Assembly (NCBI RefSeq): GCF_902499555.1
Contig: NZ_CABVMM010000013.1
Location: 99,653-163,652, forward strand
Origin: Mesonia oceanica
GTDB lineage: Bacteria; Bacteroidota; Bacteroidia; Flavobacteriales; Flavobacteriaceae
Direction: 5' to 3'
DNA: 64,000 bases
Shown: piece after piece, positions 17,116 through 25,602 of the stretch
Numbering within the stretch: the first letter of the stretch is position 1
Layout: each line of letters opens with the position of its first letter
Made by a program: the position numbers and the translations under genes
The notes under the pieces: generated by a model
What the model was told of the DNA's origin: nothing
The model's input: the letters and a program-made list of their open reading frames with translations, nothing else
The model's database searches: none

Positions 17116-17123
17116 CAAAGTTA
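17116..17123 (-). promoter_or_regulatory. Possible internal promoter (-7 TAACTTTG) upstream of the IPExxxVDY-pyk pair
   Basis: The minus strand has TAACTTTG in the 77-base gap between rnc and the IPExxxVDY gene, about 41 bases before its ATG. No correctly spaced TTG is evident, so support is moderate. Confidence 0.45.
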
Positions 17124-17152
17124 AATAATCTTCAAATTTAAAGCTGAAACCC

Positions 17153-17893
17153 CTACTGTTTTGTATTAATTTTATTTTGAAAAGCATAATAAGCTCTTTT
17201 AGACGCTTTTTCTTCTGCTTTCTTCTTGGAGGTTGCCCTTGCTTTTGCTATTACTTTACCATCTATCCACAGCTTTACAGCAAAATGCTTTACTTCATTT
17301 TTACCTGTATCTTCATAAACTTCATAATTGAATTTATGTTTTTGCTTCTGGCACCACTCAATTAAAAGGCTTTTGTAACTAATAACTTTGCCTTCCAGTT
17401 GCTCTATATCTACATACGGATGTATGACCCGCTCATAAATAAATTTTTCACAGAATTTATAGCCTCTATCTAAGTAAATAGCTCCTATTAAAGCTTCAAA
17501 TAAATTCCCGTGAATGTTTTGCCCAAAATGGTCTTTTGGAATATTGGTTTCTATAAACTGGATGAGATTTAAATCATTCCCTAGTTCATTTAAATGTTTT
17601 CTACTTACTACCTTAGACCTCATTTTGGTAAGGTAACCTTCATCTCCTTCAGGAACTTCATTAAAAAGATAGGCAGCAATAATGGCACTAAGCATCGCAT
17701 CACCTAAAAACTCTAAGCGTTCGTAATTCAAATCGTTCCCCAAGGAATCTTTTTTATTTAGGGAGCGATGAACAAAAGCTCTTTTGTAATTGGTAATACT
17801 TTTAGGCTTAAAGCCAATGATATTTTGTATAGCATCAAAAAAATTCCCGTTCTTACCAGAACGGGAATTCAATATGTTACGAATAACGTTCAT
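17153..17893 (-). CDS. rnc: Ribonuclease III
   Basis: A 246-residue double-stranded RNA endonuclease that processes rRNA precursors and structured RNAs. The RNase III signature NYERLEFLGDAMLS is intact, and a second acidic motif is found in GNLFEALIGAIYLDRGY. The C-terminal double-stranded RNA-binding domain ends with KVIAKARATSKKKAEEKASKRA. Homologues are usually 220-250 residues. It starts 7 bases after the fabF stop, so it is in the same operon, an arrangement common in Flavobacteriia. Confidence 0.96.
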   Translation of the reverse strand: MNVIRNILNSRSGKNGNFFDAIQNIIGFKPKSITNYKRAFVHRSLNKKDSLGNDLNYERLEFLGDAMLSAIIAAYLFNEVPEGDEGYLTKMRSKVVSRKHLNELGNDLNLIQFIETNIPKDHFGQNIHGNLFEALIGAIYLDRGYKFCEKFIYERVIHPYVDIEQLEGKVISYKSLLIEWCQKQKHKFNYEVYEDTGKNEVKHFAVKLWIDGKVIAKARATSKKKAEEKASKRAYYAFQNKINTKQ

Positions 17894-17900
17894 TAAACGC

Positions 17901-19154
17901 TTATTCGTTTATCTTTTTAAATAAAACACAAGCGTTGTGACCACCAAAACCAAAGGTATTGCTCATCGCCACATTTACTTCTCTTTTTTGCGCTTTATTT
18001 AAAGTTAAATTTAGTTTCGGGTCGATATTTTCATCTACTGTTTCATGGTTAATCGTTGGCGGTATCAAACTGTGTTTCATTGCCAAAATTGAAGCAATTG
18101 CCTCAATAGCTCCGGCAGCACCCAGTAAATGACCCGTCATAGATTTAGTAGAATTAATATTTATAGATGGTGCGTGATCCCCAAATACTTTCCCTATAGC
18201 TTTAAGTTCTGCAACATCACCTAATGGTGTTGAAGTACCGTGCGTATTAATGGCATCTACGTCTTCAGGGTTTAACCCTGCATTACGCAAACAATTTTTC
18301 ATTACCGCAACGACTCCTAGTCCATCGGGATGTGGTGCCGTCATATGATAAGCATCTGAAGAAAGACCTCCTCCTAATACTTCACCATAAATTTTTGCTC
18401 CACGTGCTTTGGCATGCTCATACTCTTCCAAAATTAACGAACCAGCTCCTTCTCCCAATACAAAGCCATCACGATTAGCATCGAAAGGTCGGGAAGCTTT
18501 TTGTGGATCGTCGTTTCTAGTAGAAAGCGCATGCATGGCGTTAAAACCACCCATTCCTGCTTGAGTTACGGCTGCTTCACTACCACCGGTTACAATCACA
18601 TCACTATATCCCATTCTTATATAGTTGAGTGCGTCGATAATAGCATTAGCAGAAGAAGCACAAGCGGAAACAGTTGTGTAGTTTGGACCCATAAAGCCAT
18701 GTTTGATAGAAATATTACCCGGGGCAATATCTGCTATCATTTTAGGAATAAAAAATGGGTTAAAACGAGGTGAACCGTCTCCATTTGCGAAATTTTTAAC
18801 TTCTTCTTGAAATGTTTCAAGACCGCCAATCCCGGCTCCCCAAATTACACCCACGCGATATTTATCTACATTTTCCAGATCTATTCCGGAATCTGTAATG
18901 GCTTCATCGGAAGCTACCATCGCATATTGGGCAAATTTGTCTAACCTTCGGATTTCTTTACGATCAAAATATTCATTGAAGTTGAAATTTTTGATTTCGC
19001 AAGCGAACTTGGTTTTAAATTTTTCTGTATCAAAATAGGTAATAGGAGCACTTCCGCTTTTTCCATTAACCAATGCTTCCCAATATTCTTCAATATTGTT
19101 ACCAATTGGTGTTAAGGCTCCTAAACCTGTAACTACTACTCGCTTTAACTCCAT
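17901..19154 (-). CDS. fabF: 3-oxoacyl-[acyl-carrier-protein] synthase II
   Basis: A 417-residue condensing enzyme that elongates acyl-ACP with malonyl-ACP in type II fatty acid synthesis. The Cys-His-His catalytic triad is present: Cys165 in TVSACASSANA, His in NTHGTSTPLGD and His in SMTGHLLGAAGA. The glycine-rich C-terminal NTFGFGGHNACVLF is also typical. It starts 12 bases after acpP, its substrate carrier, and belongs to the same transcript as rnc. Nothing unusual. Confidence 0.97.
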   Translation of the reverse strand: MELKRVVVTGLGALTPIGNNIEEYWEALVNGKSGSAPITYFDTEKFKTKFACEIKNFNFNEYFDRKEIRRLDKFAQYAMVASDEAITDSGIDLENVDKYRVGVIWGAGIGGLETFQEEVKNFANGDGSPRFNPFFIPKMIADIAPGNISIKHGFMGPNYTTVSACASSANAIIDALNYIRMGYSDVIVTGGSEAAVTQAGMGGFNAMHALSTRNDDPQKASRPFDANRDGFVLGEGAGSLILEEYEHAKARGAKIYGEVLGGGLSSDAYHMTAPHPDGLGVVAVMKNCLRNAGLNPEDVDAINTHGTSTPLGDVAELKAIGKVFGDHAPSININSTKSMTGHLLGAAGAIEAIASILAMKHSLIPPTINHETVDENIDPKLNLTLNKAQKREVNVAMSNTFGFGGHNACVLFKKINE

Positions 19155-19166
19155 AAGTGGGTTTTC

Positions 19167-19403
19167 TTATTTTTTTGCGTCCTCGATGTAAGAAATGGCT
19201 TGACCAACAGTTGCAATATTTTCTGCTTGGTCGTCTGGAATTTGGATATCAAACTCTTTTTCGAATTCCATGATTAACTCAACGGTATCTAAAGAATCCG
19301 CTCCTAAATCGTTAGTGAAGCTTGCGTCGTTAACAACTTCGTTCTCGTCAACTCCTAATTTATCAACGATTATTGCTTTTACTCTTGATGCAATGTCTGA
19401 CAT
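19167..19403 (-). CDS. acpP: Acyl carrier protein
   Basis: A 78-residue acidic four-helix protein that carries growing acyl chains on a 4'-phosphopantetheine arm. The attachment serine is Ser37 in [16 protein letters not shown]. It is the first gene of a cluster that continues with fabF, rnc, the IPExxxVDY protein and pyk. A well-formed promoter lies at 19434-19462. The AT-rich leader is about 25-30 bases long. Confidence 0.97.
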   Translation of the reverse strand: MSDIASRVKAIIVDKLGVDENEVVNDASFTNDLGADSLDTVELIMEFEKEFDIQIPDDQAENIATVGQAISYIEDAKK

Positions 19404-19433
19404 AATTTTATTTTTTTAAATTTAAATAAGTGG

Positions 19434-19462
19434 CAAAAATAAAAAACTTTAGTTTAAAACAA
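19434..19462 (-). promoter_or_regulatory. acpP operon promoter (TTG-N18-TATTTTTG)
   Basis: On the minus strand TTG (19462-19460) is separated by 18 bases from TATTTTTG (19441-19434). Both elements and spacing fit the flavobacterial consensus. Confidence 0.7.
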
Positions 19463-19559
19463 GTTTTAGTTTAAAAAATGTGCCCCTAATTTATACAAAT
19501 TTAAAGGAAGTAACTATTTTTATATTTTAATTATTTCTAAAATTTACATAATTCCTACT

Positions 19560-20150
19560 ATGGATTCTTCAAATTCAGCCAAAAAAATTGTGATTTTCGC
19601 CTCTGGACAAGGTTCTAACGCTAAGAACATTATCTATCATTTTAAAGATAGAAATGATGTTAAAATTGCTCATGTCATGTCTAATAATATTCGGGCAAAT
19701 GTGTTAAAAATGGCTCACGAACATGAAATTAGCTCGCTTTATTTTGATAGAATTGCACTTTACAACTCTAATGAAGTGCTTCATTTGTTAAAAGATGCAC
19801 AACCTGACCTAATCGTTTTGGCAGGTTTTTTATGGATGATGCCCGAAAACATCCTAAATGAATTTGAAGGAAAAATAATTAATATCCATCCTGCACTCCT
19901 TCCTAAATATGGAGGAAAAGGAATGTATGGCAATTACGTGCATGAAGCCGTTTTAGAAAACGAAGAAAAAGAATCTGGGATTACCATACATTGGGTGAAT
20001 GAAAACTATGATGAAGGAAAAACCATTGCGCAGTTTAAAGTAGATGTACACCCTAGCGATTCTGTAAAAACTTTACGGGAAAAAATTCAGCAATTGGAAA
20101 AAAAGCACTTCCCAAAAGTAATTGACCAAATCCTTTTTAAAGAATCTTAA
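19560..20150 (+). CDS. purN: Phosphoribosylglycinamide formyltransferase
   Basis: A 196-residue 10-formyl-tetrahydrofolate-dependent GAR transformylase of purine synthesis. The N-terminal IVIFASGQGSNAKNII binds the phosphoribosyl substrate. The catalytic Asn-His-Asp set is seen in INIHPALLPKYGGKGMYG and NYDEGKTIAQ. Length matches the short bacterial form. It is divergent from acpP, and its stop overlaps the start of the RNase H gene by one base (TAATG), indicating translational coupling. purF lies about 2.6 kb away, but other genes intervene. Confidence 0.95.
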   Translation: MDSSNSAKKIVIFASGQGSNAKNIIYHFKDRNDVKIAHVMSNNIRANVLKMAHEHEISSLYFDRIALYNSNEVLHLLKDAQPDLIVLAGFLWMMPENILNEFEGKIINIHPALLPKYGGKGMYGNYVHEAVLENEEKESGITIHWVNENYDEGKTIAQFKVDVHPSDSVKTLREKIQQLEKKHFPKVIDQILFKES

Positions 20151-20779
20151 TGGCCAAGAAAAAGTTTTATGTAGTTTGGAAGGGAAACAAAACAGGAATT
20201 TTCAATTCTTGGGAAGAGTGTAAAAAAGCAGTAGCTGGATATAAGGGAGCGCAATACAAATCTTTTAAAAGCATAGAAGAAGCAAAAAAAGCCTTTAGCG
20301 TTTCTTTTTTTGAATACAAAGAGAATCACCAGAACTCTGTTCCGCTATATCAATTAGAGAAAAGAGCTCAAGAAGTTAATTTTAATTCTTTAAATGTAGA
20401 CGCCGCTTCTAGTGGGAATCCTGGAAAAATGGAATATCGGGGCGTTTACACCAAAACCAATAAAGAATTATTTAAACAGGGGCCTTTTCCGCAGGGAACA
20501 AATAATATAGGTGAGTTTTTAGCTATTGTTCACGCCTTGGCTTTTCTTCAGAAAAAAAACAGTCATCTCCCTATTTATACAGATTCAAAAATTGCAATGG
20601 GTTGGGTAAAGAAGAAAAAATGCAATACTAAACTTCAGCCTAATGCTAAAAATGCAGAATTATTTCAACTTATTAAAAGGGCAGAAATCTGGTTACACAA
20701 CAATACCTATTCTAATTCTATTTTAAAATGGAACACGAAAGAATGGGGAGAAATCCCTGCTGATTTTGGCAGAAAGTAA
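20150..20779 (+). CDS. rnhA: Ribonuclease HI with N-terminal viroplasmin-like hybrid-binding domain
   Basis: A 209-residue protein that degrades RNA in RNA-DNA hybrids. Residues 1-50 form a caulimovirus-viroplasmin/RNase H N-terminal domain (KFYVVWKGNKTGIF, SWEECKKAVAGYKGAQYKSF) that binds hybrids in eukaryotic RNase H1. The catalytic domain carries the four acidic residues: Asp in LNVDAASSGNPG, Glu in NNIGEFLAIVHAL, Asp in PIYTDSKIAMGWV, and Asp near the C-terminus in EIPADFGRK. The start codon overlaps the purN stop, so the two are coupled. A weak, long-looped terminator follows. Confidence 0.93.
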   Translation: MAKKKFYVVWKGNKTGIFNSWEECKKAVAGYKGAQYKSFKSIEEAKKAFSVSFFEYKENHQNSVPLYQLEKRAQEVNFNSLNVDAASSGNPGKMEYRGVYTKTNKELFKQGPFPQGTNNIGEFLAIVHALAFLQKKNSHLPIYTDSKIAMGWVKKKKCNTKLQPNAKNAELFQLIKRAEIWLHNNTYSNSILKWNTKEWGEIPADFGRK

Positions 20780-20792
20780 TTATAAACACAGT

Positions 20793-20870
20793 AAAGCTGC
20801 CCTAAAGAATATTGAATATTTATCGATTAGTATTTTGAACCGACAATTTTTTAAGGCAGCTTTTTTGGCT
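20793..20870. terminator. Possible terminator between rnhA and the OmpW gene
   Basis: Arms AAAGCTGCC (20793-20801) and GGCAGCTTT (20855-20863) pair perfectly and are followed by a T run, but the loop is 53 bases. It lies between two convergent genes. Confidence 0.45.
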
Positions 20871-20892
20871 TTCTAAATAAAAATAACACCTA

Positions 20893-21540
20893 TTACAGCT
20901 TAACACCAACACCTAATCCAAAAAGCCAAGGATTAATATCTACATCTGCTCCTACTGTAGCACCTAAAGCAGAAGTAGCATTTACCGTAACATCGGTTTG
21001 TAAGAATAGTTTTTTCACATCCAGGTTAATAAACCATTTATCACTAATCATATAGTCTATACCCAATTGTCCGGCAAAGCCAAAACTATTATCATAGTCT
21101 AAATCATCTGCAACAGGTCCTTCATCTACACTATAAAAAATAGTATAGTTTAAACCAGCTCCTACATAAGGTTTAAAATCACCTAATGAAGTGTAGTGAT
21201 ATTGAAAAGTAAGGGTAGGAGGCAATAACCAAACACTTCCTAAATCAATATTACCTACAGCAGTATTAATTGCTTCAACATCGTGTTTGGTAGTCCCAAG
21301 AATAAGTTCCAGTGACCAATTTTCAGTAAAAAAATAGGTTATGTCCAATTCAGGAATAACCGTAGTAGAAATATCTGCATCCCCACCTATCGCTTCTATC
21401 GAAGCACTTTCGTCTGGTGAAACAACTACTCCTCTCAACCTAAATTGCCAAGGATTATCTTGAACTTTTTCACTTTCTTGAGCTTGAAATGAAAAACTAA
21501 TCAATAATGCGGCAAATGTTGTAAATACAAATCTTCTCAT
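20893..21540 (-). CDS. OmpW-family outer-membrane beta-barrel protein
   Basis: A 215-residue outer-membrane protein. A signal peptide (MRRFVFTTFAALLISFSFQAQ) is followed by the OmpW features WQFRLRGVVVSPDES, ITYFFTENWSLELILGTTKHDV and LPPTLTFQYHYTSLGDFKPYVGAGLNYT, and it ends in a beta strand (GLGVGVKL) without the usual terminal aromatic. OmpW proteins form small eight-stranded barrels with a hydrophobic channel. The gene stands alone, with a TATTTTTG -7 box at 21564-21571. Confidence 0.9.
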   Translation of the reverse strand: MRRFVFTTFAALLISFSFQAQESEKVQDNPWQFRLRGVVVSPDESASIEAIGGDADISTTVIPELDITYFFTENWSLELILGTTKHDVEAINTAVGNIDLGSVWLLPPTLTFQYHYTSLGDFKPYVGAGLNYTIFYSVDEGPVADDLDYDNSFGFAGQLGIDYMISDKWFINLDVKKLFLQTDVTVNATSALGATVGADVDINPWLFGLGVGVKL

Positions 21541-21563
21541 GATTTTTAAATTTTATTATTGGT

Positions 21564-21571
21564 CAAAAATA
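21564..21571 (-). promoter_or_regulatory. -7 box (TATTTTTG) of the OmpW gene
   Basis: The minus strand carries TATTTTTG about 23 bases before the ATG. No TTG is found at the usual distance upstream. Confidence 0.5.
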
Positions 21572-21748
21572 TTTCTATTTCTATCCTGAAAAACTGATAA
21601 AAATCAGCAATAGATATTATTTTTATTCTTATTACCTAAAACACTAAATGCAATTCTTTTTAAAAATTTGATCTAGAGAAAAGATTACTTTTTTAGAGAT
21701 TAAAATATTAATCCACTTCAGCTTCCTATTAAGTTTTTATAAACACCT

Positions 21749-21756
21749 TATATTTG
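21749..21756 (+). promoter_or_regulatory. -7 box (TATATTTG) of the sugar kinase-purF pair
   Basis: TATATTTG matches TAnnTTTG and lies 22 bases before the ATG at 21779. Confidence 0.5.
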
Positions 21757-21778
21757 CAACAAATTCTAAGCAAGTAAA

Positions 21779-22702
21779 ATGAATAAATTAGTAGTTGTAG
21801 GTACCGTAGCCTTTGATAAAATTGAAACTCCTTTTGGTAAAACCGATAAAATTTTAGGTGGAGCCGGCACATACATTGGCATTGCGGCTAGAAAGTTTGG
21901 TATAGATACTGCAATTGTTTCAGTGATAGGTGGCGATTTTCCTGAGGAATACATCAAAATTCTTAAAGAAAAAGAAATCAATACTGAAGGGTTAAAAATG
22001 GTAGAAGATGGCAAAACCTTCTTTTGGAGTGGCCGTTACCATAACGATATGAATTCTCGCGACACCTTAGATACTCAGTTAAACGTATTGGCAGATTTTC
22101 AACCTGTTGTTCCTTCATCTTATAAGGATGCTAAAATCGTAATGCTGGGAAATTTGCATCCTTTAGTTCAAATGAGTGTGATTGAGCAAATGGATAAGCC
22201 TGAGCTTATTGTTCTTGATACGATGAACTTTTGGATGGATAATGCTCTAGAAGATTTAAAAAAGGTAATCGCCAAAGTTGATGTAATTACTATTAATGAT
22301 GAAGAAGCAAGACAACTTTCCGGTGAATATTCATTAGTAAAAGCTGCCCGTGAGATTGAAAAAATGGGTCCCGACTATGTAGTGATTAAAAAAGGTGAAC
22401 ACGGTGCTTTATTATTTCATAAAAATGAAATGTTCTTCGCACCCGCCCTTCCTTTAGAAGAAGTTTTTGACCCAACCGGAGCCGGAGATACTTTTGCTGG
22501 CGGTTTTGTAGGGTATCTAGCTAAAACCAATGACACTTCTTTTAAGAATATGAAAAACGCAATTATTTATGGTTCTAATTTGGCATCATTTTGTGTGGAA
22601 AAATTTGGAACTGAAAGGATGCTGAATTTAACCGACGAAGAGATAGAAGAACGCTTAAAAACATTTAAAGCATTAACCCAATTTAAAATCAACTTAGATT
22701 AA
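21779..22702 (+). CDS. PfkB-family sugar kinase
   Basis: A 307-residue ribokinase-like enzyme. The N-terminal GGAGTYIGIAARKFGIDTAIVSVIGGDFP is the PfkB signature 1 region. The C-terminal VFDPTGAGDTFAGGFVGYL holds the anion-hole glycines and the catalytic aspartate of signature 2. Substrate could be a sugar or nucleoside; it cannot be fixed from sequence. The gene precedes purF with only 44 bases between and no terminator, so co-transcription with purine synthesis is likely. Confidence 0.88.
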   Translation: MNKLVVVGTVAFDKIETPFGKTDKILGGAGTYIGIAARKFGIDTAIVSVIGGDFPEEYIKILKEKEINTEGLKMVEDGKTFFWSGRYHNDMNSRDTLDTQLNVLADFQPVVPSSYKDAKIVMLGNLHPLVQMSVIEQMDKPELIVLDTMNFWMDNALEDLKKVIAKVDVITINDEEARQLSGEYSLVKAAREIEKMGPDYVVIKKGEHGALLFHKNEMFFAPALPLEEVFDPTGAGDTFAGGFVGYLAKTNDTSFKNMKNAIIYGSNLASFCVEKFGTERMLNLTDEEIEERLKTFKALTQFKINLD

Positions 22703-22746
22703 CCTCAATATCAACAACACAACAACCCTAAATCTCTGCATAGTTC

Positions 22747-24648
22747 ATGAGTGATGCTATTAAACACGAGTGCGGTATCGCACTTGTTAGGTTATTAAAA
22801 CCTTTAGAATACTATAAAGAAAAGTACGGTTCATCTTTTTACGGGTTAAACAAGATGTACTTAATGATGGAAAAACAGCACAACCGAGGTCAGGATGGTG
22901 CTGGTTTGGCCAGCATTAAATTAGATACTTCTCCCGGTGAAAGATATATTAGCCGTGTAAGATCTAACCAAACGCAACCTATTCAAGATATTTTTGCACA
23001 AATCAATGACCGCATCAACGACGAATTGCAAAAACATCCGGAATATGCCGAAGACGTCGAAGCGCAAAAAAAGAATATTCCTTACATAGGTGAATTGTTT
23101 TTAGGTCACGTTCGCTACGGTACATTTGGTAAAAATAGTATCGAAAGCGTTCATCCATTCTTGCGACAAAACAATTGGATGCACCGTAACCTCATCGTTG
23201 CCGGAAACTTTAATATGACCAATGTTTTTAAACTATTTAACAATTTAGTTGAATTAGGTCAGCATCCAAAAGAAAAAGCCGATACCGTTACGGTAATGGA
23301 AAAAATAGGTCACTTCTTAGATTCTGAAGTACAAAAAGTTTATAAAAAATTAAAAAAAGAAGGCTACAGCAAAAAAGAAGCTTCCCCTCATATTGCCAAT
23401 AGACTTAACGTTGCTAAAATTTTACGTAAGTCTTCCAAAGATTGGGATGGCGGTTATGCTATGGCAGGTTTAATGGGACATGGAGATTCTTTTGTATTAA
23501 GAGATCCTGCCGGAATTAGACCCGTTTATTATTATATAGATGATGAAGCTGTAGTTGTTGCTTCAGAAAGACCCGTGATTCAAACTGCTTTTAATGTAGA
23601 TTTTGACGATGTAAAAGAATTAGAGCCGGGGCATGCTTTGATCACGAAAAAAAGCGGAAAAACTTCTATTAAAAAAATCATCGAACCTTTAGAGCGTAAA
23701 GCTTGTTCTTTTGAGCGTATTTATTTCTCTAGAGGAAGTGATGCTGAAATTTACCAAGAGCGAAAAAACTTAGGACGTTTTATTATGCCTGAAGTTTTAA
23801 AGGCCATAGATTACGATACGATTAATTCTGTATTTTCATTTATCCCGAACACAGCTGAAACCTCATTCTACGGAATGGTGGAAGCTGCTCAAGATGAATT
23901 GAACCGTCAGAAAAACGAAGCAATACTAGAAGAAAAAGAAACACTTACCGACGCTCGTTTAAAAGAAATTTTATCGTATCGTCTCCGTACTGAAAAAATT
24001 GCTATTAAAGACGCGAAACTCAGAACTTTCATTACCGAAGACAGTAGCCGTGACGATTTGGTAGCTCACGTTTACGATGTAACTTACGGCGTGGTTAAAC
24101 CTGAAGATAACCTGGTAATCATAGACGATAGTATTGTTCGCGGAACTACCTTAAAGAAAAGTATTATTAAAATGATGGACCGGTTAGGTCCAAAGAAAAT
24201 CATTGTGGTTTCTTCGGCACCGCAAATTCGTTATCCGGATTGCTACGGAATTGATATGGCAAGGTTAGAAGATTTTGTTGCCTTTAAAGCAGCACTAGCA
24301 CTTTTAAAAGAAGCCAATCAATACGATTTAGTAGAAAAAGTTTACGAGAAATGTAAACAACAAGTTGATTTAGAAGATAGCGAAGTACAAAACTTTGTAA
24401 AAGAAATTTACGAACCTTTTACTTACGAGCAAGTTTCTAAAAAAATTGGTGAGCTACTCTCAGACGAAACTGTCAAAGCTGAAGTGGAGGTGATTTACCA
24501 AAAGGTAGATAAGCTTCACGAAGCTTGTCCCAAGAATTTAGGAGACTGGTATTTTACCGGAGATTACCCAACTCCAGGAGGAAATAGAGTGGTAAATAGA
24601 TCCTTTATTAATTTCTTTGAAGGCAATAAAGAGCGTGCATATTTGTAA
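22747..24648 (+). CDS. purF: Amidophosphoribosyltransferase, long Bacteroidetes form
   Basis: Catalyses the first committed step of purine synthesis, PRPP plus glutamine to phosphoribosylamine. The N-terminal nucleophile is Cys9 (after the propeptide MSDAIKHE) in CGIALV. Glutaminase landmarks LGHVRYGTFG and HRNLIVAGNFN follow. The PRPP-binding loop VIIDDSIVRGTTLKKS is intact. At 633 residues it is longer than E. coli PurF (505); the extra length lies between the two domains and at the C-terminus, a form I know from Bacteroidetes. A bidirectional terminator lies after it. Confidence 0.92.
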   Translation: MSDAIKHECGIALVRLLKPLEYYKEKYGSSFYGLNKMYLMMEKQHNRGQDGAGLASIKLDTSPGERYISRVRSNQTQPIQDIFAQINDRINDELQKHPEYAEDVEAQKKNIPYIGELFLGHVRYGTFGKNSIESVHPFLRQNNWMHRNLIVAGNFNMTNVFKLFNNLVELGQHPKEKADTVTVMEKIGHFLDSEVQKVYKKLKKEGYSKKEASPHIANRLNVAKILRKSSKDWDGGYAMAGLMGHGDSFVLRDPAGIRPVYYYIDDEAVVVASERPVIQTAFNVDFDDVKELEPGHALITKKSGKTSIKKIIEPLERKACSFERIYFSRGSDAEIYQERKNLGRFIMPEVLKAIDYDTINSVFSFIPNTAETSFYGMVEAAQDELNRQKNEAILEEKETLTDARLKEILSYRLRTEKIAIKDAKLRTFITEDSSRDDLVAHVYDVTYGVVKPEDNLVIIDDSIVRGTTLKKSIIKMMDRLGPKKIIVVSSAPQIRYPDCYGIDMARLEDFVAFKAALALLKEANQYDLVEKVYEKCKQQVDLEDSEVQNFVKEIYEPFTYEQVSKKIGELLSDETVKAEVEVIYQKVDKLHEACPKNLGDWYFTGDYPTPGGNRVVNRSFINFFEGNKERAYL

Positions 24649-24770
24649 TTAATCGAATTTATTTTAAAAATAAAATAAAAAAACAGCAATAATTTTCACA
24701 AATACATGAAAATATAATATATTTATAATTCCATAACAAAGTAGGTTAAGTTTATGGTAAAATTTGGGGC

Positions 24771-24802
24771 AAAAAAAAGGTGGTTTTTCAACCACCTTTT
24801 TT
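24771..24802. terminator. Bidirectional terminator between purF and sodA
   Basis: A perfect 13-bp stem AAAAAAGGTGGTT / AACCACCTTTTTT with a 4-base loop between two convergent genes. T runs flank it on both strands. Confidence 0.85.
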
Positions 24803-24826
24803 ATTATTGATATTTATAAAAATATC

Positions 24827-25435
24827 TTATTTTTCTTTTGCATACTTAGAAGCAACTTCTTCCCAATCTATCACATTAAAAAATGAATCGATATATTCAG
24901 GACGCTTATTCTGATATTTTAGGTAATAAGCATGCTCCCATACGTCTAATCCTAAAATTGGAGTTCCACCGCATCCAATTCCTGGCATTAACGGATTATC
25001 TTGATTTGGAGTAGAGCAAATTTCTAATTTCCCTCCTTCGTGTACACAAAGCCAAGCCCATCCAGAACCAAATTGTCCGGCTGCCGCTTTTGCAAATTCT
25101 TCTTTAAAAGCATCAAAAGAACCAAAAGCATCTTCAATAGCTTTTCCTAGTTCTCCACTTGGTTTTCCGCCTCCATCTGGTGACATTACTTCCCAAAATA
25201 AGTTGTGGTTAAAAAAACCACCTCCATTATTTCTTACAGCAGAATTAGATTTATCTAGGTTCATTAGAATATTTTCAATGGTTTTCCCTTCTAAATCGGT
25301 TCCCTCTACAGCTGCATTTAATTTTTTTGTATATCCTGCATGATGCTTTCCATAGTGAATTTCCATGGTTTCTTTATCTATATTAGGTTCAAGTGCATCA
25401 AATGCATATTTTAGTTTTGGTTGTTCAAAAGCCAT
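24827..25435 (-). CDS. sodA: Superoxide dismutase, Mn-type of the Fe/Mn family
   Basis: A 202-residue superoxide dismutase. I choose the ATG at 25435 ([17 protein letters not shown]); the frame could be extended to a TTG at 25474, but that lies inside the -7 box. Metal ligands are His in [12 protein letters not shown], His in [11 protein letters not shown], and Asp/His in [16 protein letters not shown]. The outer-sphere glutamine in TPNQDNPL and the glycines before NHNLFW are the residues that mark manganese enzymes rather than iron ones, so I infer manganese. It acts in the cytosol against superoxide. Confidence 0.93.
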   Translation of the reverse strand: MAFEQPKLKYAFDALEPNIDKETMEIHYGKHHAGYTKKLNAAVEGTDLEGKTIENILMNLDKSNSAVRNNGGGFFNHNLFWEVMSPDGGGKPSGELGKAIEDAFGSFDAFKEEFAKAAAGQFGSGWAWLCVHEGGKLEICSTPNQDNPLMPGIGCGGTPILGLDVWEHAYYLKYQNKRPEYIDSFFNVIDWEEVASKYAKEK

Positions 25436-25471
25436 AATAGTTGTTTTTACTGTTAATATTATTTTCACTAT

Positions 25472-25479
25472 CAAAATTA
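25472..25479 (-). promoter_or_regulatory. -7 box (TAATTTTG) of sodA
   Basis: On the minus strand TAATTTTG matches TAnnTTTG 36 bases before the chosen ATG. Confidence 0.5.
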
Positions 25480-25602
25480 ATTATTACAATTGGTATTTTA
25501 AATAAAAAAATGTTATAAAATACTTAAAGATTTTGTTTTTAATAGAGAAACATTATACCTTATCATTTTTGCTTATATTTTTACTCCTAAAAATCCCAAA
25601 TT

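Noticed and set aside
25436..25474. Longer sodA start at a TTG (25474)
   Set aside because: The TTG overlaps the TAATTTTG promoter box, and the extra 13 residues do not belong to the SOD family. The ATG at 25435 is used.
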